Below, one piece after another: positions 12,483 to 23,209 of a stretch of DNA of 64,000 bases. The stretch's first letter is position 1; each line of letters opens with the position of its first letter. Under the pieces are notes generated by a model. The model was given only the letters and a program-made list of their open reading frames with translations. It did not search any database and was not told the DNA's origin. The position numbers were made by a program, and so were the translations under genes. Location: positions 159,455,192 to 159,519,191 of the forward strand of contig OZ010571.1 of NCBI GenBank assembly GCA_963932145.1. Direction: 5' to 3'. The stretch is from Acanthosepion lycidas (Eukaryota; Mollusca; Cephalopoda; Sepiida; Sepiidae).

Positions 12483-12805
12483 ATGATATACATTGGGTCC
12501 ACGAAAAATGCCTTTAAAACCAGATGGAGGCAGCATAAATGCTCCTTCAACAACATAAACTTTAGACATCAGACCTCTCTAATATTTTTGCCACCTGAAA
12601 GAAAAAAATAGGACACCTAAAGTAAAATGGAAAATCATTAACAGGACTAGAACTTGCAAAACTTGGGATGACCCATGCCCTTCTTTGTGCCTCCATGAGA
12701 AACTACAGTACACATTATTAAGCTTCTAAACAATAAAAATCTATTAAACAACCGGCAAGAATTAACGGTTTTCTGCCGACACAACCGAACTTACGCTCTG
12801 AATAA
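12483..12805 (+). pseudogene. Penelope-like element, GIY-YIG endonuclease fragment 2
   Basis: From 12483: MIYIGSTKNAFKTRWRQH, KCSFNNINF, HQTSL. After a frameshift at about 12602 it continues TPKVKWKIINRTRTC, DDPCPSLCLHEKLQY, then LLNNRQELTVFCRH. YIG plus the later C-x3-C-x2-EK block is the GIY-YIG nuclease of Penelope-like elements. It is the better-preserved sister of the fragment at 561-800, in the same orientation and starting at almost the same domain position. One frame change and a damaged centre make it non-functional. It sits just 3' of the compound microsatellite. Confidence 0.8.
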
Positions 12806-13370
12806 CTAGCTAAAAACACGCATACAAAAAAATAAATTTTAAAATCCATAGCCCATATACATAGTTTTAATAACCTACAAAAATTGATAACCCTTTATGA
12901 AGTCGTCAAATAACAAACGTTACGGCCTTCTCATATACACAAATCCCTTTCATAAAGAGATATAATAAAAGAATAAAATAAAAATAAATAAATAAATCTC
13001 CGTTGACACTCAAGCCAGACTATGCGAAAACTTCCTCCGTCGTAAATTTAGCCACCCCCACCTTACCGTGACCCGGCATCTATGAAAGTAACTCTATACT
13101 GATACAAATTATTAACACCCCACCCCTGCCGATTCTAAACAATCCGCCCTTGATGTTACCATGGAAATTTTTTATTTCAATTCTGACCATACTATTAATA
13201 TTAAAACTCGTAAATTTCAGAAATAAGTCATTCCCAAAAAATTTCGCTTGAAGATGGAACAGAGCCTACTTTAACTCAAGTTAATTCAAATATTATTTTG
13301 AAGTTTTCGGCTCTTGTTTTGAAACATGAGACCTCTTATGTAGCAAGTTGGAATCATATTTTTAAATAAA

Positions 13371-13373
<3 letters not shown>

Positions 13374-13431
<58 letters not shown>
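13374..13431. repeat. (TA)n microsatellite
   Basis: Uninterrupted TA units. The preceding 12810-13373 is AT-rich with a CCACCCC-rich patch and no gene recognised. Confidence 0.97.
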
Positions 13432-13434
<3 letters not shown>

Positions 13435-15479
13435 GTCGACGAAAACTGGTAGTCTGCCGTGTAATTATTAGCTGAATTATGATCTGGAATTTTTCTAGTA
13501 TAATATTCGATCTATGCGTTTAATAGTTACCACTGAAATAAGTGATGTGAATGATATTGCGTTGAGAAATATATAATTGCTTTATAAAATACATGCTTTT
13601 TTTCATCCTATTAATAAGCTTCAAACTGGGCTGGACTTATCTTTCGAGTTAAAGTATTTTAACATTATTGCCCAAACAAAAATCTCTGTAGATTCAATGT
13701 AGATGTGTACTAGTAATTATTAATTAATTAGTTTGAATAAAAACTGCTTCGAACTTTGTAGACACCAAATATATCAGCTTACATTTTTACTCATATATAC
13801 ATACATATGTGTGTGTGAGCGTACATTTTTTTCAAAAACCTTTGACATAATTATGACGGACATTCCGAAAGTGATTTTCTTGATGCCTCGATGTTTAAAA
13901 GTCACTTGCATTTGTAAACATTTGACTTGCTTTTTTTTTCTTTTTCTTTGTAAAACTGATTCAAAGTAACTTGCGTTAGATTTGGGGCCATCGTTTGAAG
14001 GTGTGTGTCGACGAACAAATAAAAAAAAAATTGCTTAAGGGTCATTCCTGATAGAAAGTGTAAATTCAAGGAATGTTCTCATGATAGTCCACATCTACAT
14101 TGAAATGAACCGTTTTTTTCTTGTGTTATTTTTATTTTTTAAATGTATTTTTTTTTTTTACCATAACACAACAAAAACTACATATTACACTTAGATTTTC
14201 ATTTGGCCAAAATACTGTTAAATGCTTTAACGAGAAAAATAAATCAATAACCGGTCCAGGTTGAAGCTTAATAATATGATGAAAAAAGCATATATTTTAT
14301 AAAGCAATATAAAAAAATAAAAAATCGTTGAACTTACTCTGTTGAAGAGCGAGTTGTTTAAGGTATGTACATCAGTTCTGCAGCGTTAAGTTTAGCATTC
14401 CTACCTCGACCCCAGCATGAAGTGAAAAAAGAGCTAGCCTTTGAGATTCGTGCTGGGCATGGTCCCAGATTTTTATGCATGTCCCAAAACTGAACAAAGA
14501 TTGCTGCAGCTAATAGGGGTTTTAATACATGTGTGTCTGTCGAAAAGGTGTAACGTCTGATAAAAACTAACCCGACCCCACAAATTAGACCCTCAACGGT
14601 CCTTGTCGTTGCCCCGATGTGTGGATAGGCGCTTAAAAGTATCACCCTTAGTCATGTACCAGCTTGGACAAATAAAACAGCTCGATTAACAAAGGAAAAT
14701 ATACCGCTGATACACATGAGATACTTTAAATAATTTATGGGAACGATATAAAAAAATGAAGGTTATTAACTAAAAAATTAAATATCTAAGATTTTTATTA
14801 TGAAGTGCTTATACTTAAGTTTTACTTTAAAGTTAACACCGATTCTCAGAATAGCCATTTGCATGAAGATCAAAAATATGAAACTACTAAAGTGAAACAA
14901 TTACCGGGAGTGATTGGCTAATTTTCAAAAATATTGTTAATTATAAGAATTAACAATATATTAAAATTTGTCAATGTTACCATTCTCAGTGAAACAACCA
15001 TTGTTTTCTATGATTTAACGCTTTCTTTGTAAGATGATCAAACTAGATTTCCAGCTTGTAGCATGGTGCAAGAATACTCAGCTTCTCTTTCGTCTTTGGA
15101 CTAATGTTGCGCGTGCGTAAAAATAAATTATTGAAAATTAAAGCGTACTTTCCCTTGTTTTAGATTTATGCTAATTTGTCCCAAAAATGTGCTGTTCTTT
15201 GGAACGCTTGTAAATATGGACCACGTGTATTTCTTGTGGTAATATTTATCATGACATAAAAGGTTCTATTTAAACATTAATGGATTTTGTCTGGCTATTA
15301 CCCTTGCCATCATTTTGATGTTTTATTGCTTTTTCTTTATTCGTCCAAAATACGACTTGGTAAGATACATAAAATGTGTTATCTTCCCCCCATAAATATG
15401 GAATCGGCTATTGCTCAACACTTAGAATATAACCTGTGCTAAGTCATATAGAAAAGAGTGGTTTAAAATCATTCATACA
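13432..15479. other. Intergenic, no gene seen
   Basis: AT-rich. A 95-residue frame on the minus strand at 14358-14645 has no recognisable domain and is not supported as a gene. Confidence 0.5.
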
Positions 15480-15725
15480 GCTGGTTCCAACAATCGACAT
15501 CTGTTGAACTCTCTGCATTAGCAGAGAGGAACCCGGACGAGGCTTTGCCGAAGGGCAAGGTTTCGTCCGGGGAGGTTGACAGGGCCTGAACCCGTCTAGG
15601 CAGGTTCAAAAAGGCTATATTTTTGATCCGAGCCTACGGGCTCGGAGATACCCACATTAAACCGGCCTTGTGCCACATTCTATCCTCGTGGGTGGATCGA
15701 TAAATATTGGCTGGTTCCAACAATC
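15480..15725. mobile_element. GC-rich, hairpin-rich 214-bp insertion with 16-bp direct repeats
   Basis: The 16-bp sequence gctggttccaacaatc occurs at 15480-15495 and again at 15710-15725, a classic target-site duplication. Between them are 214 bp of clearly higher G+C than the flanks, with at least three strong hairpins. CTCTCTGC-ATTA-GCAGAGAG is at about 15511-15530. A long CCCGGACGA ... TCGTCCGGG arm encloses GCTTTGCC/GGGCAAGGT. CCGAGCC-TAC-GGGCTCGG lies near 15640, and ACCCAC/GTGGGT encloses the end. No open frame or tRNA boxes are seen. Insertion by retrotransposition of a structured RNA is the simplest reading. The parent RNA is not recognised. The end GGATCGATAAATATTGG faintly recalls SINE tails with GGTCGATAAAT known from cephalopods. 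Confidence 0.7.
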
Positions 15726-16059
15726 ATTTGAAGATTTTTGAATCAGTTTGTATAGGATTAAGAAACCTTCTCTCTGCCGGCAGAAAGAATTTGTAAAGTC
15801 CCTTAATCTGTTGGGGGATATTTTATTTTAATTGTCCCTCGCTAATTTATTTACACGTTATTTCCCCTCCCCTCGTTACAAGTATATACACTTGTTTATT
15901 ATTTTAGCGTGTTTCCCCCCTTTTTTTTTGCTCTTTATTTTCGTTACTGTTCTTTTCGTTAATTAATGATCCAACGATTGTCTCCTGATGAGATGTTGGT
16001 TGAAAGGGCCTTAGAGACTAATAAAATTAAAATCAATAAATTCCTAGTTTTTAAAACTG

Positions 16060-16063
<4 letters not shown>

Positions 16064-16114
<51 letters not shown>
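16064..16114. repeat. (TA)n microsatellite
   Basis: Alternating AT/TA. It makes part of a false 168-residue frame at 15966-16472. Confidence 0.97.
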
Positions 16115-16116
<2 letters not shown>

Positions 16117-16212
16117 TTTTATTCATAATTGAATGTTGTATTCCTTCTCATTCATTAATTCCTAAGTATTTGTATGTACCATCTTGGTCGAGTTCCTTAA
16201 TCTTGTTTTCGA

Positions 16213-16271
<59 letters not shown>
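16213..16271. repeat. (TTA)n trinucleotide microsatellite
   Basis: About 19 TTA/ATT units. Read in frame they give the poly-Leu run of the same false ORF. Confidence 0.97.
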
Positions 16272-16273
<2 letters not shown>

Positions 16274-16274
16274 A

Positions 16275-17245
16275 AGAGATTTCATTCAATCCTGCAGAAA
16301 TTTCTCTTTGGATCTTTATTTTGTCTTTGAGAAATCTCAAGATCAGTCTAAAACATTATCATTGTTGCTATCTTTCCGCTTATTGAAATTGACACGAATT
16401 AAAGGTCAAATGATATCCGAATGTTCAAAAGGCGCTGCTACTTTTCCGCTATTTTTACGCTTCATTAACTGACTCTCGTGTTTTCCCGTCATTCAAATTC
16501 TGTTCACTTTTAATGGATTGCCTTTACGATCAGTACATTTCATTTCTCAACGTTTTGCCGACTCATTCACACGCGGTAATCGGCTCATTCATATTTTCCC
16601 ATTCTCCATCAAGTTCAGTCGTGCATAAATATTAATTTACGATTCTTTTTTCCTGATGTTTCACCCTTTCTAAAAGAGATCGTTTTGTCCACTGATTTAT
16701 TCATTTTTTAACTTATTTATTTTTTATTATCTACCGAAATCGATCCCACGTGTGGAAATCTGCAGCAAGTAACTACAGGACATCCCAAAAGTTTTTATAC
16801 GGCATTACTGTTACAATTTGCAGTCTCTGGACAGACATAATATAAAAACACTTTGCTTGTAAGTATCGGTCTTTTTCATAAAGCAAAACCACAAACTTCA
16901 ATTTTCTCTTACTTTCCTCTGCACTGTAATAAGCGAAATCTCTTTAGATTTTAGAAACGAATTTATATCAGTTATAAGGTCAGTTTGGTTCAGTACAATG
17001 TTGAAATTATATATATATATTTCGATATTTTGATATATGTGTAGAGGGATTATTTCTGTCTCGCCTTTCTTTCCTTTTTTAGCATACTCGAGGACAATAT
17101 TCAAAAACCCAATTCTCTCAGTTACTCCTCTGAAAATGGCGTGTGTTTAATAAGCAGAAGTTAAGTCAAGTGAACACTATTCTTCAAGTCAAGTAAGAAG
17201 CAAACTTAGCCTCGTTTTGGTTTCAGTATGTCTTTCGATAAACTC
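16275..17245. other. Intergenic, no gene seen
   Basis: AT-rich sequence without recognised genes. Confidence 0.5.
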
Positions 17246-17250
17246 ACGCC

Positions 17251-17289
17251 CAAAGGCTTATTTCACTTGACTGATGGCTTCATCAGAAA
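17251..17289 (-). other. Hairpin with hammerhead-like boxes, copy 3
   Basis: The minus strand reads TTTCTGATGAAGCCATCAG, then TCAAGTGAAATAAGCC. CTGATG-AAGC-CATCAG is itself a perfect 6-bp hairpin, and a GCC-TTT-GGGC stem follows the GAAA box. It shares TTTCTGATGAA and GTGAAA with the 9.3-kb copy. Confidence 0.4.
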
Positions 17290-17299
17290 TTTCGGTTTC

Positions 17300-18330
17300 T
17301 CATGTTTTTGTTTTTATTTTTATTTTTTACCCCTTTCATTCATTTTTCCTTTATTTCTTTACTTTCAATTTTTCTCATAAGATTACTTGATTGCTTTCTG
17401 ACATTTTACAATTCTTATTTGCATTTTATTTCTTTATTTCGGCTTTTGTAATATCCTTGTCTCTTTACAGTCACTTCTCTCTTTTTTTTTCTTTCCTTCT
17501 TTCTTTTCCTGTGTTTCATGCGATACTTTGTGCTCCCCTTCTTCTCTGCTTTGCCTTCATATTTCCTATTCTACTTTTTATGTTCTGTTATGATCTGCCG
17601 ATCTTAAAATGGCTGTTCTTTCTCCCTAAATATCACTTTGTTTTTGTTTGAAGTGTGAAGACGAGTTTTTGACAATTTCTTTCTTTTTTTTCTTTTTTGT
17701 CTTTGTTATTATTTTTGCAACACTGATGTGGCAAAACAAAGGACGTTAAATAGACTGGCTAAAACATAAGGCGAATTTCTTACTGTTTGCGGAACATATT
17801 CAACCCCACGAGCTGCTTCCTTCTTTCTCTTATTCTTCTTTCCTTTTTCATCATAAATATTTCCGATACAAAGCCAAAAGAAAGAAAAGGAAATGGGAAG
17901 AGTATGTTGCGCCAATATTCCAAAAGAGATAGGCCTGACTGACTTGGAAGCCAATATTCTTCCTTTCCTCTAATATCTAATTCTGATACCGAAGTCGGAA
18001 GGATGCAACTCAGACACGAGACAAATCAACATAATTTCCCATAGTATATACATTTTTAATGCAAAAATAAACAGAACCATTTTGGATAATGTTAGAGAAA
18101 TCTTTGAAATGTCGTTCAAATTGACTCAACCTTTGACGGTTACTGTGTGTATACTTTTTATAAAGAGGTTCGCCTATCGCCCAGTTTACACTCCTTGCCT
18201 TTCTTTTGAACAGGAATAGAGTTTCATCCCTTGTTTCCTGTTTAGAATTGGGTTTCCGGTTCCTTCTAAATTCTTATTCTGTTTAACTCCTAGTAACCTA
18301 TTGTGCCTCACGGAAAAAAAAAGTCGTCAT
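17300..18330. other. T-rich intergenic, no gene seen
   Basis: T- and C-rich from 17300 to about 17720, then ordinary AT-rich sequence. Short hydrophobic frames here reflect composition. Confidence 0.5.
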
Positions 18331-18339
18331 TTTCATGTG

Positions 18340-18960
18340 CGATTCTCTGCTGAATGGCACCAAAACAGTCCATTTTTCTAATGAACAAATGCAGGCGATA
18401 ACAAAATGGATTGTTTACAACAATGTGAACCGAAAAGATTCTTGAGGAAAGCGAAAATGCGTAACCATTTGTTATTATACCAAAAGCTGGTCTGCATCCG
18501 AAGAAGGTGAGATTCTATGAACTCTGCTGGGATTGGAAGGGCATTGTACATTATGAATTATTTCCACAAAATCAGGCGTTGAATTCAAACAAGTACTTTT
18601 CCGAACTGAACCTCAGCTAAAAACAGCAATTGATAAAAAAAAAAACCGTCCGAAATTAGCCATCAGGAGAACGCTAGACTTCATGTCTAGCGTTCTAGAC
18701 TTTGAAAACCTATCAGAAACAGATACAGTTTTGCTGTGACATCAGACGACACCGGCTGCACTCTCCTGATTTTATACCTTTCGATCCCTACAAAATTGTC
18801 TTAATGGGAATATGTTCGATTCTCTGAAAACCTGTAAAAACCACTTAGACTACCTCATCATCCAGAAAGATGCCACCTTCTGGTCAGATGGAATCATGAG
18901 ACTGCTTCAAATATGGTGAAATGTAATGGAACAAAATGGCACATATGTGGGTGATTAAAT
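18340..18960 (+). pseudogene. mariner transposase, decayed
   Basis: Consecutive segments in changing frames follow the mariner catalytic domain. KWIVYNNVNRKR is near 18405, YELCWDWKGIVHYELFP near 18520, NARLHV near 18670, and HSPDFIPFDPYK near 18760 (the SPDLAPSDY motif, with the final Asp lost). A clean C-terminal block then reads NCLNGNMFDSLKTCKNHLD, KDATFWSDGIMRLL, and after a TGA VMEQNGTYVGD and a natural-looking TAA at about 18955. Multiple frameshifts, stops and loss of the third catalytic Asp show it is dead. The N-terminal helix-turn-helix half was not found. A 12-bp inverted duplication at 18668-18696 interrupts the region after NARLHV. Confidence 0.85.
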
Positions 18961-18964
18961 CTTT

Positions 18965-19525
18965 GTACAGAAATCGAAATATTGTCTTTGAAATTCACTT
19001 TAAAAAAAGCTGAGAACTTAAGTTCCGTCGCAATTCATTCCCATTTTGATAAATACATAAAAAAATCGTTTTGTAATAATATTAAGGGAAAATAATATGC
19101 ATGAAAATCATTTAAGAATAACAGTATGAGTGGTGTACCAGAAATGTCTCAGTGATCTGAATTTATGATGCATCGAATTAGGATGAACGTTAGAAAAGAT
19201 TCAGCAGAAATAACGCATCAAGATTCATGAGAATTAGACGTGAATTAGTCATAACCGTTTTACAAGAAAAAGGTCGAAAAATTGGTTTCATGAATTTTCG
19301 GAAAGGAAAAGCGATCAAACATTTGTGTTTCTCTTTTTGCTCAAAACAATCAAAAATTATTTGGGGACAAGATGGCCATCGATAAGATTGGAATTGACGT
19401 GCGTGTCATTAACAGGGCGTTGGGGACAAGATGACCATCGATAAGAAAGGAATTGACATCGGTGTCATAAACAAGACTTGACAAGACAATTAACAAGATT
19501 GAAATTGACCAGAAAGTTTTTTCCA
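18965..19525. other. Intergenic with short local duplication
   Basis: GGGGACAAGATG-CCATCGATAAGA occurs twice, at about 19361 and 19421, each followed by GGAATTGAC: a local 60-bp tandem duplication. No gene recognised. Confidence 0.5.
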
Positions 19526-19529
19526 ATCA

Positions 19530-20300
19530 TTTCACCCGAAGAAAGGCGATAATGACCTTAAGACGCAAGGGGTTAGTGAAAGAAAATAAAAAAAAGCCTT
19601 AGTGAGGCAAAAAAACAATGAGAGAACAATATTCGGGAATGGAAGATGACGATTGATGTTGCATGCAAATTTTTGAAGATCATAGATGACAGGACAGCAA
19701 GAAGCCAGAAGAGAGATTCTCACATGCGAGAAGTGCGAGAAAAGAAACTACTACATTAGAGCATTTTTCTACAATTACATTATTTTCAAGACCCAAGAGC
19801 CACTCGATGTAGAGGATTACATAAGAAAAAGGCTTTAGAAAGAATACGGCTACATCTAGTTATTTCAGAAGTAAAATGCTGTGAGCATGTTGCCTATTGA
19901 GTAGTGCGCTTAAATTCATGCGCGGTCGATGTGCCAAGGAACAATTGCCATGAAAATATTTGCAAAAAGGGCATAGAGAAGCCACGTTATAACAGTGGGA
20001 AGTGATTGAAGTCGAGATGCCAGGTTAAGACCGATAACACTACAGACCCTTCTTTGAAGTTTGTCAAAAATCTCGAGATATATATCAGGAGCACCAGACC
20101 AGATGTGACAGCAATATCCAATATTTTACAGATTTGTAAACGTGTAGGATGGATTCTGGTTAGAAAATTGTCTGGCACGTCGTAGTGTACCAACTTTCCT
20201 AGCAACAGATGAAGCAATTGATTCAATAGAATCTTTTCACTTCATGTCGACAGAGAACGTTAGCCCGAAAAGAGAGCATTGAGTTGCTCTCCTGGAGCTC
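19530..20300 (-). pseudogene. LINE (CR1/jockey-like) RT thumb and 3' end, fragment
   Basis: Reading right to left: LFGLTFSVDMK (the LG-L-T-x-S-x-D-x-x-W segment) near 20260, ARKVGTLRRARQF, CCHIWSGAPDIYLE and VCSVIGLNLASRLQSL near 20060. After degraded sequence come LLASCCPVIYDLQKF and NINRHL near 19700-19640, matching LWNSLP-x-x-YDLQKF-x-x-NVNRHL at the end of such LINE ORF2 proteins. The same family, in the same orientation, recurs at 31.6-33.7 kb. Stops and frameshifts are frequent. It ends close to 20380, where unrelated sequence precedes the SINE at 20.7 kb. Confidence 0.8.
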
Positions 20301-20677
20301 CGCTAGGTGTTAGCGTTAATCATGTTGGCGGAAGTCAAAAAGGGTTCGCCAAGATAACTAAAAAATAGCGGTTTTGTTTTGGAGGTGTTAAAATTCACAT
20401 TTATTACTCCAATTAAAAAAATGATTGAAGGTTTTACTATAACAGACCAATCGAATTTACTGTTAAGACAGGAGAGAAAATATTTGTGTCAAAGCATAAA
20501 TACCGAACTGCTGACATCTGATTCACTGATGAAGATAAGAAATAAAATTGGCCTAAGGATAGGCGACCAGGGGAACAGCAGCATTAATGTGAAACGATCG
20601 TTCCATACGACTTTCTCAACAAGATTTAAATTAACTAGAGAGCCAACAGCAAGATGGGAATCGATCGCTGATTATGT

Positions 20678-21065
20678 TGTATGCTCCGGCCTTCTTCAGG
20701 TGGTTGGAATGTCGAACTGAACCCTTTATTTCGCTCACTGTGCCATATGTCCTCAAGGACACATGGTACAGTGGATAGAGGCGTTAGTTAGATCCAGTAA
20801 CAGTTCAATACCCGGTTAAGGCAATGGAAAACTTGGAGAGGGGAATTAACAGCAGATAACTGATTACTGACATCCATTAAACATGGCACATGGAACTAGA
20901 ACAGTCTACCCCAGTGAGCGAAATAAAGGGTTCAGTTCGACATTCCAACCACCTGAAGAAGACCGGAGTGTACAACGGCCGAAACGTTGTAATAAATATG
21001 GCGACAAAGATGGGGACAATAGTCCGAATAATGTACATAATACCTCATCTCAGAAATATAGACAG
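20678..21065 (+). repeat. tRNA-derived SINE with inverted 5' extension
   Basis: The body (about 20744-21065) has an A-box-like TACAGTGGATAG and a B-box-like AGTTCAATACCC 30-40 bp apart, a middle section, then a tail with CTGAAGA-hairpin-CGAAAC and GATGGGGACAATAGTCCGAA, ending CAGAAATATAGAC. A second copy on the minus strand at 32356-32680 aligns throughout, where the A box is TAGCAGAGTGG. Just 5' of the body, 20678-20743 is an inverted copy of 20918-20983 (about 65 bp, a few mismatches), so the locus is a fold-back: partial inverted tail, head, body, tail. The 113- and 89-residue frames crossing it are incidental. Confidence 0.7.
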
Positions 21066-21390
21066 ATACTGTAGAATGCTCATCTTTTTCATATCTGTCA
21101 CCGTCAGACTATTCCAGATCTGTCGTCATGGTGGTTTCCATTCAATACTCTTTGCATGATCGGTGATTCCAACAAGTTGAGAAATATTTTATTTTTTAAA
21201 TTCCGAGAAAATCTGAACAACTGAAAAAATGGAATATTTCTCTTATGATAACTTTAGCCATTTTTACTGAAAGATGACACAAGATAACAGGGAACCAGGG
21301 AAAATGATCTGATGATTGAATAAGGATGAATAAATAATGAATTTTTATTAATAAAATATTTTGTTAAAACATTGTGCAAATTTTTATATC

Positions 21391-21437
21391 GGTGTGTGTG
21401 TGAGAGAGAGAGAGAGAGAGGGAGAGAGAGAGAGAGA
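21391..21437. repeat. (GT)n/(GA)n microsatellite
   Basis: GTGTGTGT running into GAGAGA with one GG interruption. Confidence 0.95.
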
Positions 21438-21439
21438 AT

Positions 21440-22920
21440 GAATACAAAAGTGCTTTATCTGCTCGGGCAGTAGCAGCAAAAAGCTTCTACCTCCATAATC
21501 AACTTTGATAGGAATCAATCATAATATGATGTTCTATGATATAGCTATTTTCCACGTTTAATCTGATACATTATAGGAAGAAGCTGATTGTGTTACATGA
21601 ATCTTTCAAGTACAGAGCTCGAATCAAATAACAACAAAGATAATAATATATTTTTGAAAGCGTTCACCTTTTTCGTAAGATAAACCCCATCCGCTCAAGA
21701 TTCTACCCCCGCCCCTTTATAGCTGATAGAGAGAACATAGAACAGAGGTCTGGGTGAAGAAGTGAACAGCTATGTCGAGAAGAGGAAGGGTAATTCCGAT
21801 CAAGTTCATACAATACAGGCGATCGCCCATTCCGATACATATTGCTATTATTGGCATAAAATGACCACCAGTTGCCAACACCCATAAAAGCTCTATGTGT
21901 AGGCAGCTGGCGTCGAGCCCCACCCATATCAGTTTAGTATCGTTGGCGAATATTCACAAGAAACGCTCAAATTATTCACATGGACAATCATCGTTCTCTG
22001 TGATGATGGACACCAGGGGATGGAGGCTTCTCGCTCCTCCTTGTCTCTGTCACTGCTGATACCACCCACTCCTCTGACCGCCCCAGAACAAGTTTCTCCC
22101 ATTATTCCATTTCAACTTCACTCCCGCCCATTCAACTGTGTTATGGATTCTTCTTCTCTTCGAGCAGATCAGTCAAATAGAAAGGATTTGTGAGATACAA
22201 AGAGAAGGGTACACAGCAAGAGGGAGGAATGATTAAAGGTGGAGGGAGTGGGGGAGCTATACTTCTTCCATAATTCAACCCACACCCCTGTCCAGACGCA
22301 CCTCTTACTGAAGAACTTCCTCGCTTACTTTCTGGTCACTTCCAAAAGAAAAGAGTAAAAACGTGTAAACAATGTGGCCGTCGCAAAAACCTCTCCAAGA
22401 TCTTTTCTATTCTGGTCAATAAAGCCACAATGATATTCAGATCAATAAAAACAAAAGCCACAATGATATTCCTTCTCGCCGAGTGAGACACCCCCAAAAA
22501 AGCGAGTAAAGAGTTGGGCCCGGGCGGTCAATAAGACACCTAGTTTTTATCCTTTCACGCTTTTCTTATCTGAACTACAAAATACGCAATGTACGTATTT
22601 ATGCACATGTTATATTTGGAAAGGCTCAGTGGCAGAGTATCAAGATGAGTGGCGAAAGGATGAGGTTCGATTTCTATCGATGATTGAATAAAAAGATAGT
22701 CTCACAGAGCAATTTTAGTTTGTTCAATCCTCAGGGGATAGCTTTAGACCAGACAAAACTAAATTTATGAGAATATTTAGGACCCTCTGCAGTAATATAG
22801 CGCCAGTGATCGTTGTTCGATACCAAGCAAGAGTTAGCATTAATGTTGATTTTCAGAGAGGACAAGTTCTCCTCAGGTGCAACAAAATGTGCAAAACTAA
22901 ATGTTTCCAATTCAACTTAT
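21440..22920. other. Intergenic, mixed composition
   Basis: Includes a GC-richer block at 21680-22520 with no recognised gene, and at 22620-22690 a possible tRNA-like SINE head (GGCTCAGTGGCAGAG and GAGGTTCGATTTC, 40 bp apart). A KTCKQCGRRKNLSK frame near 22356 is treated under findings. Confidence 0.4.
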
Positions 22921-22924
22921 GACC

Positions 22925-23200
22925 AATCAAATTGTTAATAGGCAATATTGAATAACTTCGTGGCATTCTCTGAGTAATGGGATTACTTGGAAGTGCCCAT
23001 CTCCTCTCCAAATAACAAGCGACAGGTTATACTGGGTTACATGGTACCACCAGCAAGGATTGACCCCCTGATGTGATCTGCTGAATAAAGAGGAATCAGT
23101 CTGTTTTCGAGGATCCATTCTTGGTTTGAAATCAGTTGTTCGTCGCCTAGAATGATTGCCAACCACGACTGGAGATCCTAGTCTAGCTGATTTATTTTGA
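22925..23200 (-). repeat. Repeat related to the distal half of the 4.26-kb SINE
   Basis: On the minus strand the text TGGCAATCATTCTAGGCGAC then AACAACTGATTTCAAACC matches TGGCAACTGGTCTAGGAGAA and GACAACTCTGATTTCAAAA at 4425-4457. Matching stops after about 45 bp. The 79-residue frame here is not supported as a gene. Confidence 0.45.
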
Positions 23201-23209
23201 CCAATTGAG

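Noticed and set aside
14358-14645. 95-residue minus-strand frame
   Set aside because: No recognisable motif, no neighbouring exon signals. Frames this long occur by chance in 64 kb.
15966-16472. 168-residue open frame
   Set aside because: Its core is (TA)n and (TTA)n simple repeat (YIYI and poly-Leu). The ends show no domain.
20999-21035. GATGAGGACAATAGTCCGAA as an active hammerhead ribozyme
   Set aside because: The two bases before GATGA are AA instead of CU in all copies and no helix I or cleavage triplet can be placed. Kept only as part of the hairpin-family hypothesis.
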